Below, one piece after another: positions 27,541 to 35,828 of a stretch of DNA of 64,000 nucleotides (its first letter is position 1; the number at the start of each line of letters is the position of its first letter). The notes under the pieces are model-generated. The model was not told the origin of the DNA, searched no databases, and saw only the letters and a program-made list of their open reading frames with translations. The DNA comes from Rhodobacter xanthinilyticus (lineage in GTDB: Bacteria > Pseudomonadota > Alphaproteobacteria > Rhodobacterales > Rhodobacteraceae). Made by a program: the position numbers and the translations under genes. The stretch lies in NCBI RefSeq assembly GCF_001856665.1, contig NZ_CP017781.1:3361001-3425000 (forward strand), written 5' to 3'.

Positions 27541-28479
27541 TCAATAGGTTGCGACGGTGTTGACGAGGACGGCGGTGCACATCCGGGCGGGACTGGTGGC
27601 CTTGGCCGCCTGCCAGTCGAAGGTGGCCTGGATGCCCTGCGGGCCCGGGATCTCGATGCGGGGGCGCGGCAGGTAGACGGCATGGGCGGTGAAGGTGAAG
27701 CTGGCGTTGGCGCCGAGGCTCCAGGCGAAGACCAGCTCGCAGGGCGTGCCGTCGATGGCCTGCGTGATCAGGGCGGTATCGGCAAAGCGCACCTCCACCC
27801 GCCCCGTCAGCGCGGCCATGCCGGGGTCGGCCCCTTCGATGCGCCCGTCCGAGCGGATGGTCTCGATCCGGTCGAGGCCGTTGGAATAGGTCACCTCGGC
27901 GGAAATGACGTTGCCGAGAGGCGTGCCGTTGCGAGTGATCGCGCCGTTGAAATGCCCGAACCGCTGCAGCGCCAGCGCGGTGGGCGTGCCTGCGGCCGTT
28001 GCCGCCGCGACGTTCTCGCCCTGCGCTACCAGTCGGGCCGTGGCGGTCAGCAGGCCAGAGCGCGCCATCTGCCACGACAACTGATCGCAGACGCAGCCAG
28101 TGTACATCGCATAGCGCGGCACCTCGGGCATCGCCGTCTCGATGGCCATGCTCGGCAGGGTCCAGTTGCCGGACTGGAAGGTGTGGGTCTTGGGCGTCGT
28201 GCCGGTGGTTGTGGGCTGACCGAAGGCGGCCTTCAGCCAGAGGCCGAAGTTCTCAACATCGATCGGCACGACGACATCACCGTCGGCGGTGACCGCGTCC
28301 TTGATAGGGGCCAGAGGATCGCGCCCCTGGCCAAGCAGTTCCGAGGCGATCAGCGGCTGTTCGGAGCCAAGCGTGGTGCTGGCGAAGGGCACCGTGCGGT
28401 AGCCGGTGGCGGGTGCGGTGCCGTAGACAGTCTCGAACGCAAGCGCCATTTGCGCCCTCGCCCCATGGGCTCGTGCCAT
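27541..28479 (-). CDS. phage tail tube protein
   Basis: 312 residues of mostly beta structure. The start reads MARAHGARAQMALAFETVYG, followed by a domain with TLGSEQPLIASELLGQGRDP and DVENFGLWLKAAFGQPTTTG, typical of siphovirus major tail proteins of this class. The C-terminal region (PRPRIEIPGPQGIQATFDWQ) is conserved in the family. It is encoded between the tail terminator and the chaperones. It polymerises as hexameric rings to form the DNA channel of the tail. Confidence 0.87.
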   Translation of the reverse strand: MARAHGARAQMALAFETVYGTAPATGYRTVPFASTTLGSEQPLIASELLGQGRDPLAPIKDAVTADGDVVVPIDVENFGLWLKAAFGQPTTTGTTPKTHTFQSGNWTLPSMAIETAMPEVPRYAMYTGCVCDQLSWQMARSGLLTATARLVAQGENVAAATAAGTPTALALQRFGHFNGAITRNGTPLGNVISAEVTYSNGLDRIETIRSDGRIEGADPGMAALTGRVEVRFADTALITQAIDGTPCELVFAWSLGANASFTFTAHAVYLPRPRIEIPGPQGIQATFDWQAAKATSPARMCTAVLVNTVATY

Positions 28480-28503
28480 CGTGTTCTCCTATCGTGGGTG
28501 GGG

Positions 28504-28923
28504 TCAGGCCAGCGGATCGGCCGTGGAATAGTGCAGGATGACCGGGAGCACCGCCGCCTTCAGGCTGGCGGCACCCTCGACCGGCAGATCGACCGGGCGC
28601 GGCGCTTCCGCCTCGACCCAGTCGCAGAGGCCGCCCAGCGTGCGGTCGGCGGCAAGCGCCGCGCCGATGCTGGCGCAGAGGGTGTCGAAGGTCGTGTCAC
28701 GCGCTGCGCCTTGGACGACCGCCTCGATCTCGGCTCGGTGCTGATAGTGATAGCGCAGCGGCGACAGCGTGACCTCGGGCTCGCCCGGCTCGCCATCGCG
28801 CAGGATCAGGAGACCTGCGGTCGGCACGCGTTCAGGCAGCACGTCACCGCGCAAGGCGGTGGCTGGCAGCGCCGAAAGCCGCGCGTACAGCGCGGCGAGG
28901 ATGTTTTCGCGGGGGGTGGGCAA
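28504..28923 (-). CDS. tail terminator/minor tail protein
   Basis: 139 residues (starting MPTPRENILAALYARLSALP), with YHYQHRAEIEAVVQG and FDTLCASIGAALAADRTLGG. This is the pattern of tail completion proteins that cap the tube at the head side. It lies directly upstream of the tail tube gene. Immediately upstream on the other strand is the YaaC-like cargo gene, which separates it from the DUF6441 connector gene. Confidence 0.75.
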   Translation of the reverse strand: MPTPRENILAALYARLSALPATALRGDVLPERVPTAGLLILRDGEPGEPEVTLSPLRYHYQHRAEIEAVVQGAARDTTFDTLCASIGAALAADRTLGGLCDWVEAEAPRPVDLPVEGAASLKAAVLPVILHYSTADPLA

Positions 28924-29027
28924 TCGCTTCTCCTCCTACCCTCAACAGTGTAGCCTCGATTGAAGAGGAAAAGTGCGGCCTGAACGCTGCAATCAAATCG
29001 AGTTCCAACAGAAGGAAGTAACCGAAA

Positions 29028-30176
29028 ATGCCTTTGCTGCCTGAAGCCCGTGACGGAATAGAGCTCAAGGCTTATAGTAGAACCGTTCCATTCTCATTCT
29101 GGCCGACGGCACCTACTGTTCCCAGACCAACACTACAGTCTCTTCTCTTTGCCGCCGATCCCTGGGGAATGATGCGCCACTCCATAACCGAGCAGGTAGC
29201 AAATTTGGCATCACGGCAAGAGGCTCACTCTTATATTGACCAAGCGCGTGATTTCTTCACCTCTGCACAGAGCTCACCAATTGACGGTGCCAAGCCGGTC
29301 CAGCTTTACTACAGCTTTCTAAATCTCGCCAAAGCCTTCACTATATGCCGGGGCATCCATGCATCACTGCCGAACATCATGCATGGCGTGAACGAAACCG
29401 TACCTGCTGGTGGCCGCGAGTTTGATGACGCAGTAATCCAGTTTTGGGCATCTCCAAACGGACGAGGACAACTTCAAGCTTTCGACGAGTTCATGGCCGC
29501 TCTGGGAGTTCCAAGAATAGCCGCCGCCGGTCTGCAAATACCAGTCTCAGTGCTTCTGCCGCAAATTCTTTCTGGTCATAGACTTTGGGCCAGCGCAACA
29601 GGAAGTGCCGAAAGATTCATCTCTATACACGACATACAGTTTTGCGAGAACCGGCGACGCCGCCAAGTATGGCTGAGGGTTCTTCTATTTGCTGACGATG
29701 TTAAACGCCTTGGCTTTACTCAGAACGATGTGTTGAATAATTCTGGGCTGGCGCCGAACTATCGCAAGGTTCGCTGCAACCTGAATAAATCTGGAAGACC
29801 ATTGATCTGCTTTGAGCAAACTGTCCCGATCAACTATGGCCGACACGGGGTCGATCACGCTTCTGAACTGGCTGCGTCAGTAAAGGATCGGATCTGGATG
29901 ACTGTCGGCAGTAGCGCCCCCTTCCGTAGGAACTACCTTTATCTTGTTCCACCAGCTGATCGGCCGCAGGTGCTTCCACAAATAGCGTCCATTTATGCTA
30001 CCGCGTTTTACTTCGGTTCTATCACGCGATATCGACCCAATGTGCTGCGTTCTGCGCTGGATGGACCGCTAGGACCAAGGATATCAGAGTTCATATCTGG
30101 TCAGCCATCTCAATTTGTTTACTTGATGGCTTCGGAGTTTGCGAAGCGTGACGTGACAAAGCCATCAATTGTATGA
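29028..30176 (+). CDS. YaaC-like protein, cargo gene in late operon
   Basis: 382 residues in antisense orientation between two phage structural genes. Base composition is clearly less GC-rich than its neighbours (many A/T-ending codons, AAA/AAT/TTT). The segment SYIDQARDFFTSAQSS then KPVQLYYSFLNLAKAFTICR resembles the N-terminal core of the YaaC family (function unknown). A good ribosome site, AAGGAAG, precedes the ATG. The 5' gap of 104 bases to the tail terminator could hold its own promoter. It ends five bases before the convergent DUF6441 stop. It is probably a horizontally acquired lysogen-expressed gene; a role in superinfection exclusion or defence is only a guess. Confidence 0.7.
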   Translation: MPLLPEARDGIELKAYSRTVPFSFWPTAPTVPRPTLQSLLFAADPWGMMRHSITEQVANLASRQEAHSYIDQARDFFTSAQSSPIDGAKPVQLYYSFLNLAKAFTICRGIHASLPNIMHGVNETVPAGGREFDDAVIQFWASPNGRGQLQAFDEFMAALGVPRIAAAGLQIPVSVLLPQILSGHRLWASATGSAERFISIHDIQFCENRRRRQVWLRVLLFADDVKRLGFTQNDVLNNSGLAPNYRKVRCNLNKSGRPLICFEQTVPINYGRHGVDHASELAASVKDRIWMTVGSSAPFRRNYLYLVPPADRPQVLPQIASIYATAFYFGSITRYRPNVLRSALDGPLGPRISEFISGQPSQFVYLMASEFAKRDVTKPSIV

Positions 30177-30181
30177 GCAAG

Positions 30182-30817
30182 TCATTTTGACGCCACCCAC
30201 TTCGCCACGATCAGCCCCGGCACGGCGGCGTGCGCCCGCTCCGCGTCCCGCGCCAGATCCAGCCGCTTCGGGAGCTTCACCTGCGGCACCAGCAGGAAGA
30301 TCGGCGCGGTGACGACACCCCGGCCGGTCTTTGACCGTGACGCGACGGCGCGGCCCTTGGTGTTCAAACGCCCCTCGGCCACCAGCAGGCTCGGGCCCCT
30401 GCGTCGATAGATGAACCGCAAGCGCAGGCCGGTGCGGCGTTCCCACTCGCCGGGGGTGATCCGGCCGCCGCGCAGAGACTTGCCTGCGGCAGGCGTGGGG
30501 ATCGCCAGCCAGAAGCCGTTCTTTGAGCGGATCAGCGGGCCGGTATCGTGCGCGCCGACGATGACCGGGGCGTTGGACCATACGACGGCCGCAGCGTTGA
30601 GGCTGGGCGTGCCTTTGGGGAACTGCTCCGACCGGATGGTGCGGGCAAGCCGGGCCCCAAGGCCCGCGCCGGTGATCTGCTGCCGCCAAGCCGCCTTCAG
30701 CCCGGTTCCGGCCTCACGGATCGCAGCCGACACGGCGCGTTCCCCCGCCGCGACCTCGGCGGCCATCATCGCGACGATATCGGGATCGATGTCGAGGTTC
30801 ACGCGCATCGCGGTCAT
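30182..30817 (-). CDS. DUF6441-like phage structural protein
   Basis: 211 residues with a helical N-terminus (VAAGERAVSAAIREAGTGLK), then KAAWRQQITGAGLGARLART and a basic C-terminal half with FIYRRRGPSLLVAEGRLN. Proteins of this type lie between head-tail connector and tail terminator genes in Rhodobacteraceae phages and probably serve in neck or tail completion. The start overlaps the upstream connector stop by four bases. Confidence 0.7.
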   Translation of the reverse strand: MTAMRVNLDIDPDIVAMMAAEVAAGERAVSAAIREAGTGLKAAWRQQITGAGLGARLARTIRSEQFPKGTPSLNAAAVVWSNAPVIVGAHDTGPLIRSKNGFWLAIPTPAAGKSLRGGRITPGEWERRTGLRLRFIYRRRGPSLLVAEGRLNTKGRAVASRSKTGRGVVTAPIFLLVPQVKLPKRLDLARDAERAHAAVPGLIVAKWVASK

Positions 30818-31125
30818 GCCGGGCGCAGATCGACGGTCCAGACCAGCCGCTCGCGGTCGCGGACCGGCTCGCCTTGGATGAGGAAGGCATCGCCGTCGAT
30901 CTCGATCCGGTCGCCCGGGCGCGGGGCTGGTACCTCGGCCGCGCGCAGATCGATCCGGGTGGTTTCGGACCAGAGTCGCGCATCACCGTAGTCTGTGACC
31001 GCATCGGCACGCCGGGCGACGATGCGCACGAGGACCGGCGCACCGCCATCGGCGAAGTAGATCGCATCCCGCCCCATGTTCGGATCGGCAAAGAGCGCGC
31101 CCACGGCGGCGGCGAAGGCGCTCAT
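30814..31125 (-). CDS. head-tail joining protein
   Basis: 103 residues from the ATG at 31125, which shares one base with the preceding stop. It is short and beta-rich: AIYFADGGAPVLVRIVARRA, then RPGDRIEIDGDAFLIQGEPV and a terminal WTVDLRPA. This resembles lambda FII-type stoppers and tail-attachment proteins. Gene order (capsid, DUF2190, this gene, DUF6441) fits a connector. Confidence 0.72.
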   Translation of the reverse strand: MSAFAAAVGALFADPNMGRDAIYFADGGAPVLVRIVARRADAVTDYGDARLWSETTRIDLRAAEVPAPRPGDRIEIDGDAFLIQGEPVRDRERLVWTVDLRPA

Positions 31126-31460
31126 CAGAAGGCCCCGTTCAGCCGTACCCGGCCGACCACATCGCCCGCGCCGCCCGCTACCGCCTCGGTCGCCACGCCG
31201 ATCAGCGTGTTCGAGGTTGTGACCTTGGTGGTCTGGCGGGCGGTGTTGTCCCAGTAGATGCGGTCGCCGACGGCCCAAGCCTGCGAGCCTAGCTTCTTCA
31301 GCTCGTAGACGCCCACAAGCGCGGCCTCGACGGTTTCGCCAAGGGCAGCGGTGCCAGCGGCCACGCCGAAGATGGAACCGACGAGCAGGCCATCGCCGGA
31401 AGCGACTGCATAGGGCGCGGTCAGGGTGATGGTGTTGCCGGGCTGAACGTAGGTTTTCAT
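31125..31460 (-). CDS. DUF2190 capsid-associated protein
   Basis: 111 residues (MKTYVQPGNTITLTAPYAV, then SGDGLLVGSIFGVAAGTAAL and VGDRIYWDNTARQTTK) matching the DUF2190 family. This is a small beta-barrel protein found beside phage capsid genes and thought to decorate or stabilise the capsid. It normally follows the capsid gene directly; here a parDE module lies between them on the other strand. Confidence 0.85.
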   Translation of the reverse strand: MKTYVQPGNTITLTAPYAVASGDGLLVGSIFGVAAGTAALGETVEAALVGVYELKKLGSQAWAVGDRIYWDNTARQTTKVTTSNTLIGVATEAVAGGAGDVVGRVRLNGAF

Positions 31461-31483
31461 GGGGATTTCCCTCTGGATCGTGG

Positions 31484-31512
31484 TTGCAAGGAGTGCGAAT
31501 TTTTCCTACCTT
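31484..31512 (+). promoter_or_regulatory. candidate promoter for the parDE module
   Basis: TTGCAA at 31484-31489 and TACCTT at 31507-31512 are separated by 17 bases. They lie 20 bases upstream of the parD start and just before its GCAGGAGG ribosome site. The site overlaps the 5' leader of DUF2190 on the other strand. Confidence 0.4.
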
Positions 31513-31531
31513 TGTGGCAGGAGGATCGGAC

Positions 31532-31771
31532 ATGGCCGGCAAGATCAGCATTTCGATTACCGACGAGCACGCGGCTCTCTTGCAGGAAGCCGTGGGCAGC
31601 GGCGCCTATGCCTCGTCGAGCGAGGTGGTCCGCGAGGCCTTGCGCGAATGGCGGGCGCGGCGGGTCGTGGGTGACCTCTGGGATGCCGGGATCGCCAGCG
31701 GCCGCGCCGAGCCGGGCACGACGATGGCCGATATCAAGCGCGAGGCGCGCAGCCGCCGCAGCCTGTCCTGA
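31532..31771 (+). CDS. parD: ParD/CopG-type antitoxin
   Basis: 79 residues from the ATG at 31532, preceded by GCAGGAGG. The N-terminal ribbon-helix-helix is clear (KISISITDEHAALLQEAV, SSSEVVREALREWRAR), followed by a C-terminal toxin-binding tail (GTTMADIKREARSRR). It neutralises ParE and represses its own operon. It is encoded against the direction of the phage late genes, between capsid and DUF2190 genes, so it is probably expressed in the lysogen. Confidence 0.9.
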   Translation: MAGKISISITDEHAALLQEAVGSGAYASSSEVVREALREWRARRVVGDLWDAGIASGRAEPGTTMADIKREARSRRSLS

Positions 31772-31777
31772 TCTTTC

Positions 31778-32065
31778 ATGGCCCGGGTGTTCTTCACGCG
31801 GGCGGCCCGCGACGACCTGATCGACATCTGGACGCATATCGCCGAGGACGATCCGGCCGCCGCCGACCGTGTGCTCGACAGGCTGGACGAGGTCGCCAGC
31901 CACCTCGCGGACAACCCGCAGATGGGTCCGGCCCGGGACGATATCCGCCCCGGGCTGCGCTATCTGGTCAGCGGTTCGTATCTGCTGCTCTACCGCATCG
32001 ACGGCGACGACATCGAGATCGTCCGCGCCGTGCACGGGCGGCGCGACCTTTACGGTCTCTTCTGA
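31778..32065 (+). CDS. parE: ParE/RelE-superfamily toxin
   Basis: 95 residues starting six bases after parD. It has the family pattern RAARDDLIDIWTHIAEDDP, ADRVLDRLDEVASHLADNP, the MGPARDDI box, GLRYLVSGSYLLLYRI and the closing VHGRRDLYGLF. ParE toxins poison DNA gyrase; RelE relatives cut mRNA, and the sequence is closer to ParE. With parD it would stabilise the prophage in the cell population. It ends two bases before the stop of the capsid gene on the opposite strand. Confidence 0.92.
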   Translation: MARVFFTRAARDDLIDIWTHIAEDDPAAADRVLDRLDEVASHLADNPQMGPARDDIRPGLRYLVSGSYLLLYRIDGDDIEIVRAVHGRRDLYGLF

Positions 32066-32067
32066 CC

Positions 32068-34101
32068 TTACGCTCCAGGATTCTTGTAGAGGCCGCGCCA
32101 GTCGATGGCCTTGGCGCCGAAGTCGAGACGGCACTTGATCTCCACGCCGTCGACGTCGAAGCCGTTGCGGGTCTCGATGTAGGCGCCCTGCTGGCCCTCG
32201 AGATAGGCGTATTCGATGGTGTCGATCTGGTTGGGCGAGGCCGCCAGATACCAGGAGGTGGCACTGGCCGCATCGAGGCGCGGTTCGCTGATCGGCGACA
32301 GCGTACGGATCGACTGCGGGACCACCTTGGCGCTGTCGGCCGGCACCAGGTTCTGGGCGACCAGCTGCTCGGCCTTCAGTTCGAGGGCTGCGGGGACGAT
32401 CAGGAAGGCGGGACGGATGTTCAGCACCGTCTTCTTGTCGAGGCCGGTCTGCAGCGCCATCGCCGCCCGGGCCGCGCCGACACTCGCCACATCCAGCGCG
32501 GCGCCAGTGCTCGCGAGGTTCTTGTGCGAGGTGTGGAAGAGCGCGTTGCCGTCGGCCATCGCCGGGTTCGAGGTGATGATGCCCCAGACCACGTCGCTCT
32601 CCAGCTGCGCGATGGAGTTGCCGTACATCGCAGGGATGCGGGTGAAGGCGTCGAGGTCGTCGTTGATCAGCACCTGGCGGGTGATGGCCACGACACGACC
32701 ATAGGTCTTCACGCGGTAGCTTTCCTTGCTCTCGCCGAGGGTGCCGCGCTTGAACTCACCACTTTCGCCGACCTCGAGCAGCTGCGGCGCCTCGCCCAGC
32801 TGAACGCGGTGCATTGACTTGAAGTCGGTGGCCAGCACCTGGCGGCAGAAGAGCGCGAAGGTGCGGGGATAGGCGTCATAGGCCTGCCGCAGCGTCTTGT
32901 TGGTGACGGCCGACAGGATCTCGGGGAAGTCGGAGGTTGAATGCAGCGCGCGCGTCGCCACCTCGTCACGCGAGAGGCCGCGCGTGTTCACCCCGGCATT
33001 GCCGAGGCTTTCGCGGGCCAGTTCCAGCAGCGTCATGCCGCGATACTGGCGGGCGGCATCCTCCAGCGGGAACAGCGTCGGGCTGTAGCGGTGCAGGAGC
33101 GCGTTCGCCACGGCGTCGCGACGTGTGATGCGCTCGTCCCGGCCGCAGAGGGGGACGGAGACATGCGGGAAGGTCCGGGTCTCGTCGGATTTCGCCGCGA
33201 CCTGGTCGAGGATCAGGCGGCGGGACTCGTCCACGCTGACGCCGCGCTTGACCAGATCCTCGGCGAAGCTGCGCTCGAGGTTCAGGCGGCCGGTCAGATC
33301 GTAGATGGTAGAGACGCGGTCGCGCTCGGCCTCGCGAGCGCGGGTCGCGATGGCCTCGCTGTCCGGCGCAGGTGACGGTTCCGGCATGCGCGCAGCGACC
33401 TGTTCGGCCTGCGCCGGGGCCGCGACGGGCGGCTGGCGGGTCTCGGTCAAGGCGGGGACATCCCCGGCCACGATGGTCGTGTTCTCAGGCATGGATGCCT
33501 CCTTTTGCATGCGGGTGTCGACGATCTCGACGGGATAATTGGCCTGATCGGCGGCGCGGACCTGCGCGCGGGGATCGGCGGGGACGGTCACGAAGCTGAC
33601 CTCAAGCGGGGTCCAGCGTTCGACGATGCGCTGTTCGACCTCCCCCTTGGCGGCGGGCTCGACCACCTTCACCCGCTCGATGGAATAGCCGACCGAGACG
33701 TTGCGGATGATGCCGTCGCTGATCAGGCCGAACATCCGGTCGGCGGCCTGGTCCAGCCCCTCGCGGGGAAAGCGGATGGTGGCCTTGCCTTCCTTGCCCT
33801 CGATCCAGGCGCGTTCGACCACGCCCACCTGCGAATGCGAGGACCAGACCGAATGGCTGTCGAGCGCCGGGGCCCCGGCATTGAGGCGCGTCAGATCCAC
33901 AGCTCGGTCGCTGACCTCGAGGATCTCGTCGAAGGGCACGGAGGTGTCCCAGCCGGTCCAACGCCGCCGCCGGACGGCCGCGCCGGTGGTGAAGACGACG
34001 TCGACCGAACGCGCCTCGGAATTGACGGTCGCAGGCAGGATGGGCGCGCGCCGCAGCTGCATCGGCAGGGCGACCGGGGCCGCCATGATCGTGTCGGGCA
34101 T
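32068..34101 (-). CDS. fused prohead protease-major capsid protein
   Basis: 677 residues from the ATG at 34101 with an AGAAGGA ribosome site. The first 200 or so residues are an HK97-type prohead protease (LDSHSVWSSHSQVGVVERAW, GLISDGIIRNVSVGYSIERV, PLEVSFVTVPADP). After a Pro/Ala-rich linker comes a scaffold-like helix region (about 250-320). The major capsid protein occupies about 330-677 (SDFPEILSAVTNKTLRQAYD, GRVVAITRQVLINDDLDAFT, ending RGLYKNPGA). The protease would release the capsid domain during maturation. It starts four bases after the portal stop. Confidence 0.9.
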   Translation of the reverse strand: MPDTIMAAPVALPMQLRRAPILPATVNSEARSVDVVFTTGAAVRRRRWTGWDTSVPFDEILEVSDRAVDLTRLNAGAPALDSHSVWSSHSQVGVVERAWIEGKEGKATIRFPREGLDQAADRMFGLISDGIIRNVSVGYSIERVKVVEPAAKGEVEQRIVERWTPLEVSFVTVPADPRAQVRAADQANYPVEIVDTRMQKEASMPENTTIVAGDVPALTETRQPPVAAPAQAEQVAARMPEPSPAPDSEAIATRAREAERDRVSTIYDLTGRLNLERSFAEDLVKRGVSVDESRRLILDQVAAKSDETRTFPHVSVPLCGRDERITRRDAVANALLHRYSPTLFPLEDAARQYRGMTLLELARESLGNAGVNTRGLSRDEVATRALHSTSDFPEILSAVTNKTLRQAYDAYPRTFALFCRQVLATDFKSMHRVQLGEAPQLLEVGESGEFKRGTLGESKESYRVKTYGRVVAITRQVLINDDLDAFTRIPAMYGNSIAQLESDVVWGIITSNPAMADGNALFHTSHKNLASTGAALDVASVGAARAAMALQTGLDKKTVLNIRPAFLIVPAALELKAEQLVAQNLVPADSAKVVPQSIRTLSPISEPRLDAASATSWYLAASPNQIDTIEYAYLEGQQGAYIETRNGFDVDGVEIKCRLDFGAKAIDWRGLYKNPGA

Positions 34102-34105
34102 GGCC

Positions 34106-35617
34106 CTATTCCTTCTCTGGTTCGGATGCGGGGGCGTCCGGGGCACTGGTCGGCTCGCCCGCCTGCGCGCTGCCGGTCTTGGTGACGCGGCGCGGATCGC
34201 TGTCGAGCACGAGGCCGAGGCCGTCGAGCTTGGCGTTGGTCGCGGCGATCTCGGCCAGCACCGCGTCCGGGTTGTGGCCCTGCCGGGCAATGGCCTGCGC
34301 CAGCGTCATGGTGCCGGTCCGGATCGCCAGCAGGTCGGCCATCGCATCCTTCTGCGGATCGACCGCCTCGAACTTCGGCGGTTGCCATTCGACCGGGACA
34401 TCCGGCGACGGGATCTGGCCTGCGGCCCATGCCGCTTCCGTGAACCAGCGCCAGACCGGCGCGCAGAACATCGGAATGAACAGCTGCCATTGGACGGCGT
34501 CGATCATCCGGCGGAACTCGACGAGGCCCGCCCGGATCGAGGAATAGTTGACCTGGCTGAGATCGCCGGTCAGCAGCTCGTAGGGCACCCGGAACCCGGC
34601 CGAGATCGTGTGCAGGCTGGCCCGCTTGTATTCGCCGTAGCCCCCCGTCGCCGATGGCTGGTTGAAGCGGATGTCCTTGCCACCACGCGCATAGGCGATC
34701 AGCCCCGGCTCGAACTGCTCGACCCGATTGCCGTCGGCATCGACCACCGAGGGCGCGATGCCCTGCTGCGCCTCGTCGTCGCCGAAGACGATGGCGGTGA
34801 CGCAGGCCTCGGTCTTCTTGCGGACCAGTTCGGCAACCTCGTAATCGTCGAGGTCGCGCAACGACCGGATCACCGGCGCGCCCCAGGGAACGCCGCGTGC
34901 CTGCGTGCGCTGCTTCTCGTAGATGTGCGCGATCTCGGTCGCCGGGACCGGGCGGCTCTGCAGACCGTTCTGCAAGGCCCCATAGGCGTCGCCGGGATGT
35001 TCGGCATGGAGCCAGTAGGCCCGGCGTTTGCCGACCGGGTCGAACTCGATCCCCTGCACGAGGCGTCCCGCGCCGAGGACGCCGGATTTCGAGGCGTCGA
35101 GGAAGTCGGCCTCCAGCACCTGCAATTGCAGCGGCACCGGAAGGCCGTCGCTCGCACGCCGCAGGCGGCGGCGCACCAGGACCTCGCCCGCCTCGACCAT
35201 CTCGCGGCAGATCAGCGTCTGCAGCCCGTAGAAATCGAGCTGACCATCGGCATCGCACTCCGCCGTCCAGCGCTCGAAGAGCGCGTCGACCTTCCGGTCG
35301 AGCGTGTCGTCGCCGCTGGCGGCGCGCGGCATGATGCCCGCGCCGATGATGTTGTTGACCAACACCGCCACGGCCTTGGCCGCATGCGGGTTGTTGCGCA
35401 CCAGATCCCGCATCCGATCGCGCAGCAGCGCCCCGGCGACGCCGATCTCGGTGTCGGCGGAGGATCCCGGAGCGCGCCAGCCCTCGGTCCGCCGCCCGCG
35501 CGCGGCGCCGTCATACCCCCGCGTCAGCGTCTCGAACGCCTGACGCGCTATCACGCGCCGAGCCGCCATGCGCGGCGCCACCGTCGCGATGGCGTGATCG
35601 AACCAGGTCGCCGACAT
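34106..35617 (-). CDS. lambda-type portal protein
   Basis: 503 residues. Family landmarks are LLRDRMRDLVRNNPHAAKAV, NNIIGAGIMPRA, QTLICREMVEAGEVLVRRRL, AEHPGDAYG, GVPWGAPVIRSLRDLDDYE and the C-terminal IRAGLVEFRRMIDAVQWQLF. It forms the dodecameric ring through which DNA is packaged and ejected. It follows a gpW-like gene and precedes the protease-capsid fusion, the lambda-like order. Confidence 0.94.
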   Translation of the reverse strand: MSATWFDHAIATVAPRMAARRVIARQAFETLTRGYDGAARGRRTEGWRAPGSSADTEIGVAGALLRDRMRDLVRNNPHAAKAVAVLVNNIIGAGIMPRAASGDDTLDRKVDALFERWTAECDADGQLDFYGLQTLICREMVEAGEVLVRRRLRRASDGLPVPLQLQVLEADFLDASKSGVLGAGRLVQGIEFDPVGKRRAYWLHAEHPGDAYGALQNGLQSRPVPATEIAHIYEKQRTQARGVPWGAPVIRSLRDLDDYEVAELVRKKTEACVTAIVFGDDEAQQGIAPSVVDADGNRVEQFEPGLIAYARGGKDIRFNQPSATGGYGEYKRASLHTISAGFRVPYELLTGDLSQVNYSSIRAGLVEFRRMIDAVQWQLFIPMFCAPVWRWFTEAAWAAGQIPSPDVPVEWQPPKFEAVDPQKDAMADLLAIRTGTMTLAQAIARQGHNPDAVLAEIAATNAKLDGLGLVLDSDPRRVTKTGSAQAGEPTSAPDAPASEPEKE

Positions 35618-35826
35618 CAGCGATCTCCGCGCGAGAAGCCCGCCAGCCCGGCCACCGGCAGCGGCCGTGTGGTGCCCGCGATGGCGCGCTCGATGGTCCG
35701 AATGCGCGCCAGCAGATCCTCGGCCGAGCCGTAGTCGACGGACTTGCCGTCATAGCTGACCCGGGTCGTGCCGCTGGCATAGGCCCGGCGCAGCGCCGAG
35801 AGCTCGGATTCCGTCCAGTCGGTCAT
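35617..35826 (-). CDS. gpW-like head-tail joining protein
   Basis: About 69 residues from the ATG at 35826, two bases after the terminase stop; an ATG at 35838 would add four residues but sits on the Shine-Dalgarno. Helix-strand-helix pattern: TESELSALRRAYASGTTRVS, then YDGKSVDYGSAEDLLARIRT. This is the gpW arrangement of lambda between terminase and portal. Its stop shares a base with the portal start. Confidence 0.8.
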   Translation of the reverse strand: MTDWTESELSALRRAYASGTTRVSYDGKSVDYGSAEDLLARIRTIERAIAGTTRPLPVAGLAGFSRGDR

Positions 35827-35828
35827 CT

